A stretch of 42,136 nucleotides of DNA from Terriglobales bacterium (GTDB lineage: Bacteria; Acidobacteriota; Terriglobia; Terriglobales; Acidobacteriaceae). The position numbers and the translations under genes are program-made. Positions 1 to 8,543 of this stretch are shown here, piece after piece; the first letter of the stretch is position 1; the number at the start of each line of letters is the position of its first letter. Below the pieces are notes generated by a model that had not been told where the DNA came from, did not search any database, and was given only the letters and a program-made list of their open reading frames with translations. The stretch covers positions 1-42,136 of the forward strand of contig DATIBR010000018.1 in assembly GCA_035457425.1 (NCBI GenBank). The letters are read 5' to 3'.

Positions 1-1
1 C

Positions 2-757
2 AATCCCACGACCGCGCGCCTCTACACCGACATGAGCATGATGACGGCCGACTCCGTCGTGACCCAGGCCGTGCACTCCGTCTTCAACTTCCTCACCGCC
101 TACTCCGAGCGCGGCGACTACGACGGCCTGCTGGTCGCGCCGCTCAATCTCGCGGAAGGCACGCTTCGCCTCATCGAGCGCGAGACCGAGCACGCCTCGG
201 CCGGCAAGCCGGCGCGCATCATCGCCAAGATGAACTCGCTCATCGACACCGACGTCATCCGCGCGCTCTACCGCGCCTCGCAAGCCGGCGTGGAGATCGA
301 CCTCATCGTGCGCGGCATGTGCGCGCTGCGGCCCGGCGTGCGGGGCGTCAGCGACCACATCCGCGTGCGCAGCATCGTCGGCCGCTTCCTCGAGCACAGT
401 CGCGTCTTCTACTTCGCCAACGCCGGCGACGAGGAGGTGTTCCTCTCCAGCGCCGACTGGATGCCGCGCAACCTCTACGAGCGCGTCGAACTGATGTTCC
501 CGGTCCGCGACCCGCTGCTCCGCCAGCGCTTGCGCCAGGAGGTGCTGGATATCTACCTCGCCGACACCGAGAAGGCCCGCGTCCTGCGCTCCGACGGCCG
601 CTATCATCGCGTCGGCCGCGCCCCGCGCCACGCCGGCGCGCGCCGCTCCTCGCCGGCCTTCAACGCGCAGGACTTCCTCATCGGCCTCGCGGAGGGCAAG
701 AGCGTCTTCGAAGACAAGGTGGCGCGCAAGTCCGCTCCCACCGTCGAGGCCATCTAA
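2..757 (+). CDS. ppk1: Polyphosphate kinase 1, C-terminal part (5' end outside window)
   Basis: PPK1 makes inorganic polyphosphate reversibly from the gamma-phosphate of ATP. Only about the last 251 codons are present: the frame is open from base 2, and its first residues (NPTTARLYTD) are a PPK1 signature, so the true start lies before the window. Further family motifs are the FLEHSR segment with the conserved C-terminal-domain histidine and the SSADWMPRNLYERVEL segment. The protein runs on for about 45 residues of basic, low-complexity tail, a little longer than usual. sixA starts 6 bp downstream on the same strand and ppx/gppA follows convergently, which gives a polyphosphate locus. Identity is firm; catalytic competence cannot be judged because the phospho-acceptor region is missing. 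Confidence 0.95.
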   Translation, partial: NPTTARLYTDMSMMTADSVVTQAVHSVFNFLTAYSERGDYDGLLVAPLNLAEGTLRLIERETEHASAGKPARIIAKMNSLIDTDVIRALYRASQAGVEIDLIVRGMCALRPGVRGVSDHIRVRSIVGRFLEHSRVFYFANAGDEEVFLSSADWMPRNLYERVELMFPVRDPLLRQRLRQEVLDIYLADTEKARVLRSDGRYHRVGRAPRHAGARRSSPAFNAQDFLIGLAEGKSVFEDKVARKSAPTVEAI

Positions 758-763
758 ACCGCC

Positions 764-1294
764 ATGATCGTCTACTTTCTCCGCCACGCCAGCGCCGGCG
801 AGAGCCTCTCCGACCCCAAGAAGGATGAGCGCCGCGCGCTCGACAAGGAAGGAGTCGAGCAGTGCCGCTACATCGGCCGCGTGCTCGCCGCCCTCGACGT
901 CCAGGTCGACGCCCTCCTCTCCAGCCCGCTGAAGCGCGCTTCCCAGACCGCGTCCTTCGTCGGCAATGAGCTGGGTTACGACGGCAAGCTGCAGTTCGAC
1001 AACGCGCTGCGTCCCGAAGCCGACTACAACGATTTCCGCCAGCTGCTCGCCCGGCACCACAAGCAGGACGCCGTCATGGTGGTGGGCCACAACCCCAGCT
1101 TGAGCGAGTTCTTGAGCCTCGCCATCAGCCGCCGCGGCGCCGACGAAGCCGTCGACCTGAAGAAGGGCGCGGTCGCCCGCGTCGAGGTCGACAGCAAGAG
1201 CGCCGTGCTCCACTGGTGCATCACCCCGAAGATCGCGCGCGCGCTTTACGCCTCTTCCGCGCGCAAGTCGCGCCCGAAGACCTCGCGGAAGTAG
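764..1294 (+). CDS. sixA: SixA-type phosphohistidine phosphatase (histidine phosphatase superfamily)
   Basis: A protein of 176 residues of the phosphoglycerate-mutase-like histidine phosphatase fold, closest in size and motifs to SixA, which removes phosphate from phosphohistidine. The RH motif is at residues 7-8 (FLRHASAGES), SSPLKRASQTA follows at about 46-56, and the second catalytic histidine is in VVGHNPSLSE near residue 107. The basic C-terminal tail is unrelated. It begins 6 bp after the ppk1 stop codon, so the two are probably co-transcribed; no strong Shine-Dalgarno is seen. The last 49 bp overlap the 3' end of ppx/gppA on the other strand. A SixA-like phosphatase beside PPK1, which works through a phosphohistidine intermediate, is suggestive, but the real substrate is unknown. 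Confidence 0.88.
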   Translation: MIVYFLRHASAGESLSDPKKDERRALDKEGVEQCRYIGRVLAALDVQVDALLSSPLKRASQTASFVGNELGYDGKLQFDNALRPEADYNDFRQLLARHHKQDAVMVVGHNPSLSEFLSLAISRRGADEAVDLKKGAVARVEVDSKSAVLHWCITPKIARALYASSARKSRPKTSRK

Positions 1295-2772
1295 GCGCGC
1301 TCCTTCGCCAGCGCCCACATCTCCAGGTCCGCGCCGCCGCGCTTGGTGCCGACCCGCAGCCTGACCTCGCCGCCCCGCACGCCTGCGCGCACTCGCCGGA
1401 CGGCGCCGCGGCGCCCATGGTTGAGCGCCCGCGCCAGCCGCAGCAGCACCACCGCCCGCCGGATCGCGTTCCGCTCCGCCGGCGCGAACCGCTTCATCAG
1501 CGCGTCGTCCCCCGAGGGCCGCGACTTCCCCAGGTACCGCGTGATCGCCGCGATCACCTGCCGCTCCCGCACCGAGTAGCCGAAGATGTCCGAGTGCGCC
1601 ACGATGTAATGCGTGTGCCGCCGCCGTCCGCTGCGATTGATGAACGCGCCCACCTCGTGCAGCATCGCGGCCGCGCCCAGCCACTCCGCGTATTCCGGGC
1701 TCAGTCCATGCAGCCGCTTCAGCTCGCCGAACAGCTGCAGCGCGAGCTCCCGCACGTGCTCGGCGAATCCCAGGTCCACGTCGTAGTGCCGCGCCATGCT
1801 GAGCAGCGCGTCCCGCCGGTCCGCCTCGATGCGCCGCCGCAGCGGCGTGCGCCGGTCGTAGTCCGCCGCCATCTGCGCCAGCAGCCCGTCGCGCAAGCCG
1901 AGCGGCGAATAGCGGAAGCCAGCCAGCCTGGCCGTCTCCATCAGCGTGGCGAACACCGCCGCTCCCGCCACGATGATCTCCGACCGGCGCGGCCCGATCC
2001 CCGGCAGCGCCGCGCGCTCCTGGCGCGACATCTGCGCCAGCCGCTTGGCCAGCTTCACGGTCGTCGCTCGCGTCACGCCTTCGCTCACCAGTCCCCGGCC
2101 GAGCTTCACCTTGGCCGCCCCCGCCAGCGCCGCCGCCGTCCCCGACGTCCCGATCATCGCGCGCCCGCGCATCGGCTCCAGCTTGCTGCCCAGCCGCGAG
2201 AGCTCCTCCGCGATGAACTCGCGCAGCCGCCGCAGCTCTTTCTTCTTCGGCGGATCGTGTTGCAGGAAGTCGCCCGTCAGCCGCACCGCGCCCAGCGGCA
2301 GGCTCGCCATCTGCTTGATGTGCCCGCCCGCCGAGAGCGTCAGCTCACAGCTTCCGCCCCCCAGGTCCACCAGCAGCATCCGGCCCGAGGCCAGCCGCGT
2401 GTTCGACACGATCCCCAGGTGGATCAGCCGGCCTTCTTCCAGGCCGGTGATCACTTCGACCTTCCAGCCAGTCGCGGCCTTCACCCACTCGGTGAAGGCG
2501 TGGGCGTTGCGCGCGTCGCGCAGCGCGCTGGTTGCCACCAGACGCACCGCGTCCGTGCCGTATCGTTGCGTGGCTTTATAGAAGCGCTGCAGGACTTCGA
2601 CGGTGTGCGCCATCGCTTCGGGCGCGAGCTGCCCCGACCGGAAGACGGAAGCGCCCAGCCGCGTGACCTCGCGGTCTTCGTGCACGACCTCCAGCCGCCG
2701 CCCGCGCACCAGCCGCGCGATCTTCAGCCGGACCGAGTTCGCTCCGATGTCGATGGCCGCGAAGATCGGCAT
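1246..2772 (-). CDS. ppx: Exopolyphosphatase / guanosine pentaphosphatase (Ppx/GppA)
   Basis: A protein of 508 residues of the sugar kinase/Hsp70/actin ATPase superfamily that hydrolyses polyphosphate from its ends and/or converts pppGpp to ppGpp. The N-terminal phosphate loop is DIGANSVRLKIARL at residues 8-21, the second loop is LLVDLGGGSCELTL near residue 140, and STGTAAAL-like glycine-rich sequence follows. The C-terminal part (about 320-508) is the helical HD-like domain, with LHEVGAFINRSGRRRHTHYI. Length fits the long two-domain Ppx form. CHAD ends 6 bp upstream on the same strand, so these two form an operon running towards ppk1. Ppx versus GppA cannot be separated by eye; the polyphosphate context favours Ppx. 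Confidence 0.93.
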   Translation of the reverse strand: MPIFAAIDIGANSVRLKIARLVRGRRLEVVHEDREVTRLGASVFRSGQLAPEAMAHTVEVLQRFYKATQRYGTDAVRLVATSALRDARNAHAFTEWVKAATGWKVEVITGLEEGRLIHLGIVSNTRLASGRMLLVDLGGGSCELTLSAGGHIKQMASLPLGAVRLTGDFLQHDPPKKKELRRLREFIAEELSRLGSKLEPMRGRAMIGTSGTAAALAGAAKVKLGRGLVSEGVTRATTVKLAKRLAQMSRQERAALPGIGPRRSEIIVAGAAVFATLMETARLAGFRYSPLGLRDGLLAQMAADYDRRTPLRRRIEADRRDALLSMARHYDVDLGFAEHVRELALQLFGELKRLHGLSPEYAEWLGAAAMLHEVGAFINRSGRRRHTHYIVAHSDIFGYSVRERQVIAAITRYLGKSRPSGDDALMKRFAPAERNAIRRAVVLLRLARALNHGRRGAVRRVRAGVRGGEVRLRVGTKRGGADLEMWALAKERAYFREVFGRDLRAEEA

Positions 2773-2778
2773 GAGTGG

Positions 2779-3645
2779 TTAGGATGCGCTCGCGACGTCT
2801 GGTTTTCCGCTCGCCACCGACTCCGGCCGCTTCGCGCTCGTGGGCAGGCCCGGCGGCGCCTCCACCCGGATGTGCGGCCGCACCACCGCGCGCGACTCCT
2901 TCAGCGCCGCCGCGCGCGCGGTTCGCTCGTGGCTTCGCAGGATGTTGGTCAGCCGGCTGTCGGCCGGCAGCACCTCGCTCGCCCGTTCGTGCAAGACGAG
3001 CCAGTCGTGCCACAGCCCGATCGCATCCTGCACCTGCTTCATCCGCTCGATCAGCGCGCGCGCCTCGGCCCGCGGCAGCGCCTGCTCCGCCGTGTACCGG
3101 ATCGCCTTGCACGCCAGCCGCAGCTCGTGCAGGTCCTTGACCTTCACCTTCGGAAACTCGTCCGCCAGCGCGGTCAGGCGCTCGACCGCGCTCTCCCACG
3201 CGCGCACCCGCGCGCCCGTCGCGCTCGAGGGCGCGCCGCGCTCCACCCGCCGCGCCCGCGCGATCCGCGCCCGCAACGCCGTCACGGTCTCGGGGTCGAG
3301 CTCTTTCGCCAGCTTCCGCGCCGCCCGTGCCCGCGCTTCCTCCATGTCCGCCAGCAGCACCCGGCGCTCCTCCCGCTCGCGCTCCGTCTCCAGTTCGCGC
3401 AGCAGATCGAGCTGCACGTCGAGGTCGCGTACCCGTCCCGCCCGCTTGCGCGCGCGCTCCAGCCGCTTCCCCAGCTTGCGCAGGGCGCGCGCTCCTTCCC
3501 CTTCCGCTAGCTCGGCATACGCTTCCAGCCGCCGGCAGCTGGTTCGGAAGAAGTGCACCGCCTTGGGGTCTGCCGCGCGCGCGACCGCGTCCAGGCTCGC
3601 GCGCACCCGCTCCAGCACCGGCAGCTCAGCCTTTCGGTTTGCCAT
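2779..3645 (-). CDS. CHAD domain protein, predicted polyphosphate-binding
   Basis: A protein of 288 residues, almost entirely alpha-helical and very rich in Arg, Ala and Glu. CHAD domains bind polyphosphate on a basic surface lined by conserved histidines. Both typical half-repeats are visible: AVHFFRTSCRRLEAY near the N-terminus and LHELRLACKAIRYTAEQ about 150 residues later, followed by a short Ala/Ser/Pro-rich tail. The ATG at 3645 (MANRKAEL) is preferred; an alternative ATG lies 7 codons upstream at 3666. Either start overlaps the 3' end of the kinase gene upstream, so translation is probably coupled. The gene sits directly in front of ppx and near ppk1, matching the known tendency of CHAD genes to cluster with polyphosphate enzymes. 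Biochemical role is inferred. Confidence 0.88.
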   Translation of the reverse strand: MANRKAELPVLERVRASLDAVARAADPKAVHFFRTSCRRLEAYAELAEGEGARALRKLGKRLERARKRAGRVRDLDVQLDLLRELETEREREERRVLLADMEEARARAARKLAKELDPETVTALRARIARARRVERGAPSSATGARVRAWESAVERLTALADEFPKVKVKDLHELRLACKAIRYTAEQALPRAEARALIERMKQVQDAIGLWHDWLVLHERASEVLPADSRLTNILRSHERTARAAALKESRAVVRPHIRVEAPPGLPTSAKRPESVASGKPDVASAS

Positions 3646-5365
3646 GTCCGTCTCTTTCGCCTGCATGCGGAAGCAGGAAGTAGAACGTGGATCCGTGGTT
3701 CAATTCGCTCTCCACCCGCACGCTGCCGCCGTGGTTGAGCACGATGTGTTTCACGATCGCCAGCCCGAGCCCGGTGCCTCCGGTCTCGCGCGACCGCGCC
3801 TTGTCCACCCGATAGAAGCGCTCGAACAACCGCGGCAGGTGCTCGTAGGCGATTCCCGGGCCGAAGTCGCGAACGTAGAACTCTACGCCTCGGTCGCCCT
3901 TTCGCGCACCCAGCAGGATCCGGCTGCCCGAGCCCGCGTACTTGACCGCGTTCTCCACCAGGTTCGAGAACACGTGGTACACGGCGTCGCGATCCACCCG
4001 GACCGCATCCGGGAGTTCCGCTTCGATCGCGAGCTGCAGCCCCTTCGCTTGTGCCTCCGGCTGGAAACTGGCCAGCGCGTTCCGCAGCAGCTCGCTCGCG
4101 GGCACCGGCCCCAGCTTGAGCGGCTGCTCGCCCGACTCCACCCGCGCCAGCGTCAGCAGATCCTCGGTCAGGGTCGTCATGCGCCGCGCGTTCTCCAGCA
4201 CGATACTCAGGAACTCGCGCGCGTGAGCGGGCTCTGCCGGGGCCTTTTCCAGCAGCGTCTCAGCATAGCCCTGGATCGAGGTCAGCGGTGTGCGCAGCTC
4301 GTGCGACACGTTGGCGATGAAATCCCGCCGCGTGCGGTCCACGCGCTCGATCTCCGTGACGTCGTGCAGCACCAGCACCGCGCCGCCCTCGGCGATCGGC
4401 GCCGCCGTCACCGCGAAGCTGCGTCCCGGGACGACCGTGGCCGTCCCGCTGCGCACCTCGCGCTTTTCCATGCATGCTTCCAGCAACCCCAGCAGGTCGG
4501 GGTCGCGGACCGTCGCCACCGCCGGCTCGTTCACTTTTGCTGGCTGCCCTAGCAGGCGAGCCATCGCGCCATTCGCCCATTGCACCCGGCCGTCCGCCGC
4601 GACCGCCAGCACGCCGTCCTGGATGCTGTTCAGCAACGCCTCCATCTGCGTCCGGCCCTTCTCGATGGCGGCGAAATCCTGTTCCAGGTGCCGTGCGGTC
4701 TCGTCCAGCGCACCCGCCAATTGCCCGATCTCATCGTTGGAGCGCTCCTCGATGCGCGCCGCCAGGTCGCCGTGCGCCACGCGCTGCGCGAACCTGGCGA
4801 TCGTTTTCAGCCGGGTCGCCGTCGAATGCGCCAGCCATGCCGCCAGCACCATTGCCAACGCCATCGCCAGCGTGCTCGCCAGCAGCAATTGCCGGCGAAT
4901 CTCCGCCACGCGTTGCTGGATCGAAGTGATCGGGTACGCCAGCCGCACTGCGCCGTTAGCGCTCGGCACCGCCACGTACAGGAACTCCACTCCGACCGTG
5001 TGGCTGCGCCGCACGTTGCTGCCCGGCTTGCCCGCCAGCGCGGCCACGAACTCCGGCCGCGTCGCATGGTTCTCCATCCGGTCCGGATCCGCTTCCGTGT
5101 CGGCCAGCACCTTCCCGCTGCGCTCGATCGCCGTGGCGCGCGCGTGCGCCGCCTGCGCCACGCGGTTCGCGATCGCCTGCGGCGCCGCGCCGGGCGTGTC
5201 CACCTCCTGCGCGAACAGTTCCGCCTTCTCGGTGAGCGACGCCTCCAGGTCCCGCAGCAGCGACTTTTCCCACGCGCTCCGAATCATGACGTCGAGCGTG
5301 AGCGTGGCCACGGCCAGCACGGCCAGGAAGGCGAGCGCGAGTTTCAGGAAGACGCGGCTTCTCAC
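3626..5365 (-). CDS. PhoR-like membrane sensor histidine kinase (HAMP-PAS-HisKA-HATPase)
   Basis: About 579 residues from the GTG at 5365. Order: transmembrane helix (about 5-27), extracytoplasmic segment (about 28-155), second transmembrane helix (about 160-182), HAMP, a PAS domain near 250-350, a HisKA box FIANVSHELRTPLTSIQGYA with the phospho-accepting His, and an ATPase domain with N box (VFSNLVENAVKYA), GPGI and GGTGLGLAIVKHI. This is the architecture of PhoR, which senses phosphate limitation and phosphorylates PhoB. No response regulator is adjacent, so PhoR itself is not proven. An upstream GTG at 5434 would lengthen the protein by 23 residues, but a TACAAT -10 hexamer at 5402-5407 lies inside that stretch and argues for the shorter form. 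The 3' end overlaps the CHAD start, tying the kinase to the polyphosphate genes. Confidence 0.85.
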   Translation of the reverse strand: MRSRVFLKLALAFLAVLAVATLTLDVMIRSAWEKSLLRDLEASLTEKAELFAQEVDTPGAAPQAIANRVAQAAHARATAIERSGKVLADTEADPDRMENHATRPEFVAALAGKPGSNVRRSHTVGVEFLYVAVPSANGAVRLAYPITSIQQRVAEIRRQLLLASTLAMALAMVLAAWLAHSTATRLKTIARFAQRVAHGDLAARIEERSNDEIGQLAGALDETARHLEQDFAAIEKGRTQMEALLNSIQDGVLAVAADGRVQWANGAMARLLGQPAKVNEPAVATVRDPDLLGLLEACMEKREVRSGTATVVPGRSFAVTAAPIAEGGAVLVLHDVTEIERVDRTRRDFIANVSHELRTPLTSIQGYAETLLEKAPAEPAHAREFLSIVLENARRMTTLTEDLLTLARVESGEQPLKLGPVPASELLRNALASFQPEAQAKGLQLAIEAELPDAVRVDRDAVYHVFSNLVENAVKYAGSGSRILLGARKGDRGVEFYVRDFGPGIAYEHLPRLFERFYRVDKARSRETGGTGLGLAIVKHIVLNHGGSVRVESELNHGSTFYFLLPHAGERDGHGKPKG

Positions 5366-5401
5366 AAGTGTGGGCGGGGCCGGGCGGCTGGGGACGCTCC
5401 G

Positions 5402-5407
5402 ATTGTA
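5402..5407 (-). promoter_or_regulatory. Candidate -10 box (TACAAT) for the PhoR-like kinase
   Basis: The minus strand reads TACAAT about 36 bp before the preferred GTG. At 17-bp spacing the -35 position (TTTTCG) is poor, and the spacer is occupied by the GCCGG/CCGGC hairpin at 5411-5425. The kinase may instead be read from the RDD gene just upstream. Confidence 0.35.
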
Positions 5408-5410
5408 GGT

Positions 5411-5425
5411 GCCGGCGACACCGGC
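5411..5425. repeat. GCCGG-CGACA-CCGGC hairpin (REP-like palindrome)
   Basis: A 5-bp GC stem with a 5-nt loop between the RDD gene and the kinase gene. It is embedded in a longer imperfect inverted pair (GGTGC ... GCACC, 5408-5435). It resembles other GCCGGCG palindromes in this window (15203-15218, 20762-20782, 38915-38931). Confidence 0.5.
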
Positions 5426-5449
5426 GAAAAGCACCTTCTCTGGTGCAGC

Positions 5450-6214
5450 CTACGAGTGGAAGCTCGCCGATCTCCGGTACTGGCGGACCACCGTCTCGAT
5501 CAGCTCCTCGTCCCTGGGCCGCTCTTCCGGACGCAATTGCAGGCTCATGGCCAGGTGGTCGGCGAGTTCCCGGGCCAGGCGATAGCGCAGCTCGGAATCC
5601 AGGTCCAGCCGCCGCGCCAGAAAGTTCTCCGACATCGCGATCTGCTCTGGAACGAGCTTGGCCACCGGATATTGCTGAGTGTCCTGCGTCTCCTGCGTGT
5701 TCCAGTACACCTTCTCGCTTTCCGGAGGACGCTCGTGCACCACCACCGTGCCCGCGACATAGTCGCCGAGCCGCTTGTTCTGGCTGCTCAGGAACATCAC
5801 CACCAGCCCGACGCCGTAAAAGCCGGGCAACGAATCCACCGCGCGCAGCAGGTTCCGCGCCATCGCGTCCTGTGCCGTGATGCTGGCGCCGGTGTCCTTG
5901 ATCACGCGCAGCCGCAACTCGCGCTTCCCGGGCGTCTGCCCCTTCCAGAGCGCCTCGAAACCCGCGAAGTAGGCCCAATAGAGCACGAACCAGATCACGA
6001 TCCCGATCGCCAGACCCCAGGATGGTCCCATGCTGCCGAACAACGAAAAGCCCGGCAGCGCGATCAGGCCGACGAAGAAGACCCCGATGACGATGACCGC
6101 CTGCAGCAGCGTGTCGATGGCGAACGCCAGGAAGCGGCTGCCCACTCCCGCCAGCGGGAATTCCAGCGCCACCTGCTCGGGGGTATCGATGGTAAGCTTC
6201 TCGATCGGTTCCAT
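5450..6214 (-). CDS. RDD family membrane protein
   Basis: A protein of 254 residues starting at MEPIEKLTIDTPEQV. The RDD domain begins near residue 20 (PLAGVGSRFLAFAIDTLLQ), with a hydrophobic helix at about 30-55, a second at about 65-85, and the typical GQTPGKRELRLRVI segment before a last hydrophobic stretch near FYGVGLVVMFL. The C-terminal 70 residues are soluble. A good Shine-Dalgarno (GGAG, 8 nt upstream) fixes the ATG at 6214. The start codon of the divergent SpoIIM-like gene is only 3 bp away. RDD proteins have no agreed general function, although some act as ion antiporters. Pairing with SpoIIM-like, DUF58 and MoxR genes is a recurrent bacterial arrangement. Confidence 0.87.
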   Translation of the reverse strand: MEPIEKLTIDTPEQVALEFPLAGVGSRFLAFAIDTLLQAVIVIGVFFVGLIALPGFSLFGSMGPSWGLAIGIVIWFVLYWAYFAGFEALWKGQTPGKRELRLRVIKDTGASITAQDAMARNLLRAVDSLPGFYGVGLVVMFLSSQNKRLGDYVAGTVVVHERPPESEKVYWNTQETQDTQQYPVAKLVPEQIAMSENFLARRLDLDSELRYRLARELADHLAMSLQLRPEERPRDEELIETVVRQYRRSASFHS

Positions 6215-6217
6215 CCG

Positions 6218-7189
6218 ATGATCTCCACGTACTGGCTGGAGAAGCGCAAACCGCAGTGGGACGCCCTGGAGGCGCTCCTCACTCGCACCGGCAAGTCCGG
6301 CGTCGCGCGCCTCAACCGCGCCGAACTCCGTGAACTTGCCCTGCTCTACCGCCAGACCGCTGCCGATCTGTCCGTCGTCCGGAACGATCCGGGAGCGCAA
6401 AACTACGCACGCTATCTCAATCGCCTGCTCGGGCAGGCACACAATATCATCTACACCGGCAGGCGCACGACCGGATTTCGCGGCCTCTTCCGCTTCTATC
6501 GCGAAGATTTCCCGGCCGCCTTCCGCCGCAATCTCAACTACGTCCTGTTCGCCACCGCGCTGTTCTTCGCCGCCGCGTTCGCCGGCTTCCTGCTCACGCT
6601 CTACGATCCCGACTTCAAGCTGCGCCTGCTCGGCCCCCACATGGTCCAGACCATCGACCGCCGCGAGATGTGGACCCACTCCATCCTTACCATGAAGCCG
6701 GCTGCCTCGAGCGCGATCATGACCAACAACCTCTCCGTCTCCTTCGTGGCTTTTGCATCCGGGGTGCTGTTCGGGCTGGGACCGCTCTACATGATGGCCA
6801 CCAACGGCCTCCTCATGGGCGCCATCGCCGCCGCTTGCTGGATGACAGGGATGAGCGACAAGCTGTGGGCTTTCGTGGCGCTGCACGGCGTGCTCGAACT
6901 GCCCGCCATCTGGATCGCCGCGGGCGCCGGCCTGCTGCTCGGTCGCGGCCTCCTGTTCCCGGGGCGGCTCGCGCGCAAGCAGGCGCTCGCCTCGGCGGGC
7001 GCCGAGGCGGTGAAGCTCGTCGCCGGCATCATCCCATTGCTGGTCGTTGCCGGCATCCTGGAGGGCTTCGTCTCCCCTGTCGAACTGCCTGCGGTCGCGC
7101 GCTATCCGCTGGCTGCCTCCCTGCTCGCCGTCTTGCTCACCTATCTCTTCAGCGGCCGGCGCCCGGCTACAGCCGATCCCGGTCTTTGA
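6218..7189 (+). CDS. SpoIIM / DUF95 family integral membrane protein
   Basis: A protein of 323 residues beginning MISTYWLEKRKPQWDALEALL, the N-terminal pattern of the stage II sporulation protein M (DUF95) family. A soluble N-terminal part (about 1-100) is followed by a hydrophobic helix near 110-130, a soluble loop (about 130-170), and four or more further helices up to residue 318. The organism is not suggested to sporulate; this family is widespread outside Firmicutes beside RDD and MoxR/DUF58 genes, and its role is unproven. No convincing Shine-Dalgarno precedes the ATG, and the divergent RDD ATG is 3 bp away, so its promoter must lie inside the RDD coding region. The 3' end overlaps DUF58 by 23 bp (convergent). 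Confidence 0.87.
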   Translation: MISTYWLEKRKPQWDALEALLTRTGKSGVARLNRAELRELALLYRQTAADLSVVRNDPGAQNYARYLNRLLGQAHNIIYTGRRTTGFRGLFRFYREDFPAAFRRNLNYVLFATALFFAAAFAGFLLTLYDPDFKLRLLGPHMVQTIDRREMWTHSILTMKPAASSAIMTNNLSVSFVAFASGVLFGLGPLYMMATNGLLMGAIAAACWMTGMSDKLWAFVALHGVLELPAIWIAAGAGLLLGRGLLFPGRLARKQALASAGAEAVKLVAGIIPLLVVAGILEGFVSPVELPAVARYPLAASLLAVLLTYLFSGRRPATADPGL

Positions 7190-8543
7190 TCTCGAGATAA
7201 CTGTTCAGGACGGTGGGAGTGAGGTGGGCGGCCTCCACCTCGTAGGGCAGCACGCCCTGCTCGCGCAGCCGCGCCATCGTCACGACACGGCGGTGCTCCG
7301 TCTCCGCGGCCGCGGTGAAGCGGTACAGCCCGGCCACGTCCTGCGACGCGGGCGGTTGTGAGCTGATGCTTCGCAGGTCGGCCTGCCCGATGACGGCGAA
7401 CATCACCAGGTGTCGCCGCGCCAGTTGCGACACCGCCTCGACCACGTCCGGCGTCCGCGCCGTTTCCGGAAAATCGGTCAGCCAGATGATCAGGCTGCGT
7501 CGCGTCTGCATCCGCATGAGCAACGCCGCAGTGCGCAGGTGGTCGGCTTCCGACGTCTCCTCTTGCACTTGCGCCAGTTGTTCGATCAGCAGTCGCAATT
7601 GTTGGGCGCCATGGTTGGGCAGCAGCCGCGTACGCACTTTTCGGCCGTACGCCAGCAACCCCACGCGGTCTCCGGAGTGCAGCGCCAGCTGCGCCGCCGC
7701 CAGCGCCGTGTTCACCGCGTAGTCCAGTTTGCTGAGGTTGCCGTCGCGCGCCCGCATCAGGCGTCCGCAGTCGACCACCAGCCACACCGACTGGCTGCGC
7801 TCGGTCTGGTAGTGCCGCGTCACCAGCTTGCCGCGCCGCGCCGTCGCGGTCCAGCAGATGTCCCGCCACTCATCGCCCTCCTGGAATTCGCGCAAGCTCT
7901 CGAACTCGCGCCCCAGGCCGCGCTGCTGCGCCAGCCGGCGTTGCTGCTCGATCATGCGGCTGCGCGTGAGATACAGCGCCTGGCTCTCCCGGTCCTGCAG
8001 ATTCGGATACCCGCGCGCCGGCGCTCGCGCCGGCGCTTCCACCCACAACTCCGCGATGCCAGCGGCGCTTTGCAGCCGCAGGTGCATGCTGCCGAACACC
8101 ACGTCGCCCCGGCGCTGCGGCAGCACCGAGTACCGCACCGAGCTCTCGCCCGCGCCGGGCACCACGATCGTTTGCTCGCTGGGCTCCTGGCACAGCGTTG
8201 CCGGCACCGCGTCCGCGACCCTCGCCCAGTACGCCATGCTGCCCCGGTTGGCAAGCACGATCTCGACTGCGGAGGGCTGCCACAGAGCCAGCGGGCCCTG
8301 GAATCGGCGCTGCACCGTCAAATGCAGGCCGCGGCGCAGCCGCGCCAGGTCAACCAGCCACGCCACCAGCACCAGCGCGTCCCACGCGAACATTCCGAGA
8401 AGGAACAGCGGCTGCCAGAACATCGGCGCCACCCAGACCAGTCCCAGCCCCAGCAGCAGGAAGCCGCGCCTTCCCATCGCGAAGCCGCGCTTCACCGGCG
8501 CCGCGGCCGCGGTCGCTGGCGGCGGCATGAGCAAGTCGGCCAT
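7167..8543 (-). CDS. DUF58 domain protein (MoxR-associated, VWA-like)
   Basis: A protein of 458 residues. Two adjacent hydrophobic helices (about 28-65) anchor it near the N-terminus, followed by a beta-rich region and the diagnostic DUF58 segment GREFESLREFQEGDEWRDICWTA-type near residue 215, then an Asp-containing VWA-like core (SVWLVVDCGRLM). DUF58 proteins are regular partners of MoxR AAA+ ATPases and are thought to act as metal-binding adaptor or scaffold proteins at the membrane. The start codon follows the MoxR stop codon directly (TAGATG), so translation is coupled. The gene is the last of a minus-strand operon (multi-pass protein, DUF4129, DUF4350, MoxR, DUF58) and overlaps the convergent SpoIIM-like gene. 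Confidence 0.9.
   Translation of the reverse strand: MADLLMPPPATAAAAPVKRGFAMGRRGFLLLGLGLVWVAPMFWQPLFLLGMFAWDALVLVAWLVDLARLRRGLHLTVQRRFQGPLALWQPSAVEIVLANRGSMAYWARVADAVPATLCQEPSEQTIVVPGAGESSVRYSVLPQRRGDVVFGSMHLRLQSAAGIAELWVEAPARAPARGYPNLQDRESQALYLTRSRMIEQQRRLAQQRGLGREFESLREFQEGDEWRDICWTATARRGKLVTRHYQTERSQSVWLVVDCGRLMRARDGNLSKLDYAVNTALAAAQLALHSGDRVGLLAYGRKVRTRLLPNHGAQQLRLLIEQLAQVQEETSEADHLRTAALLMRMQTRRSLIIWLTDFPETARTPDVVEAVSQLARRHLVMFAVIGQADLRSISSQPPASQDVAGLYRFTAAAETEHRRVVTMARLREQGVLPYEVEAAHLTPTVLNSYLEIKDRDRL

Noticed and set aside
1216-3510. Very long plus-strand open frame opposite ppx/gppA and CHAD
   Set aside because: Arg/Pro/His-rich antisense translation with no family motif, produced by high GC; the opposite strand encodes clear families. 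The same applies to other long antisense frames, for example 7410-9773, 28993-31011 and 39999-41357.
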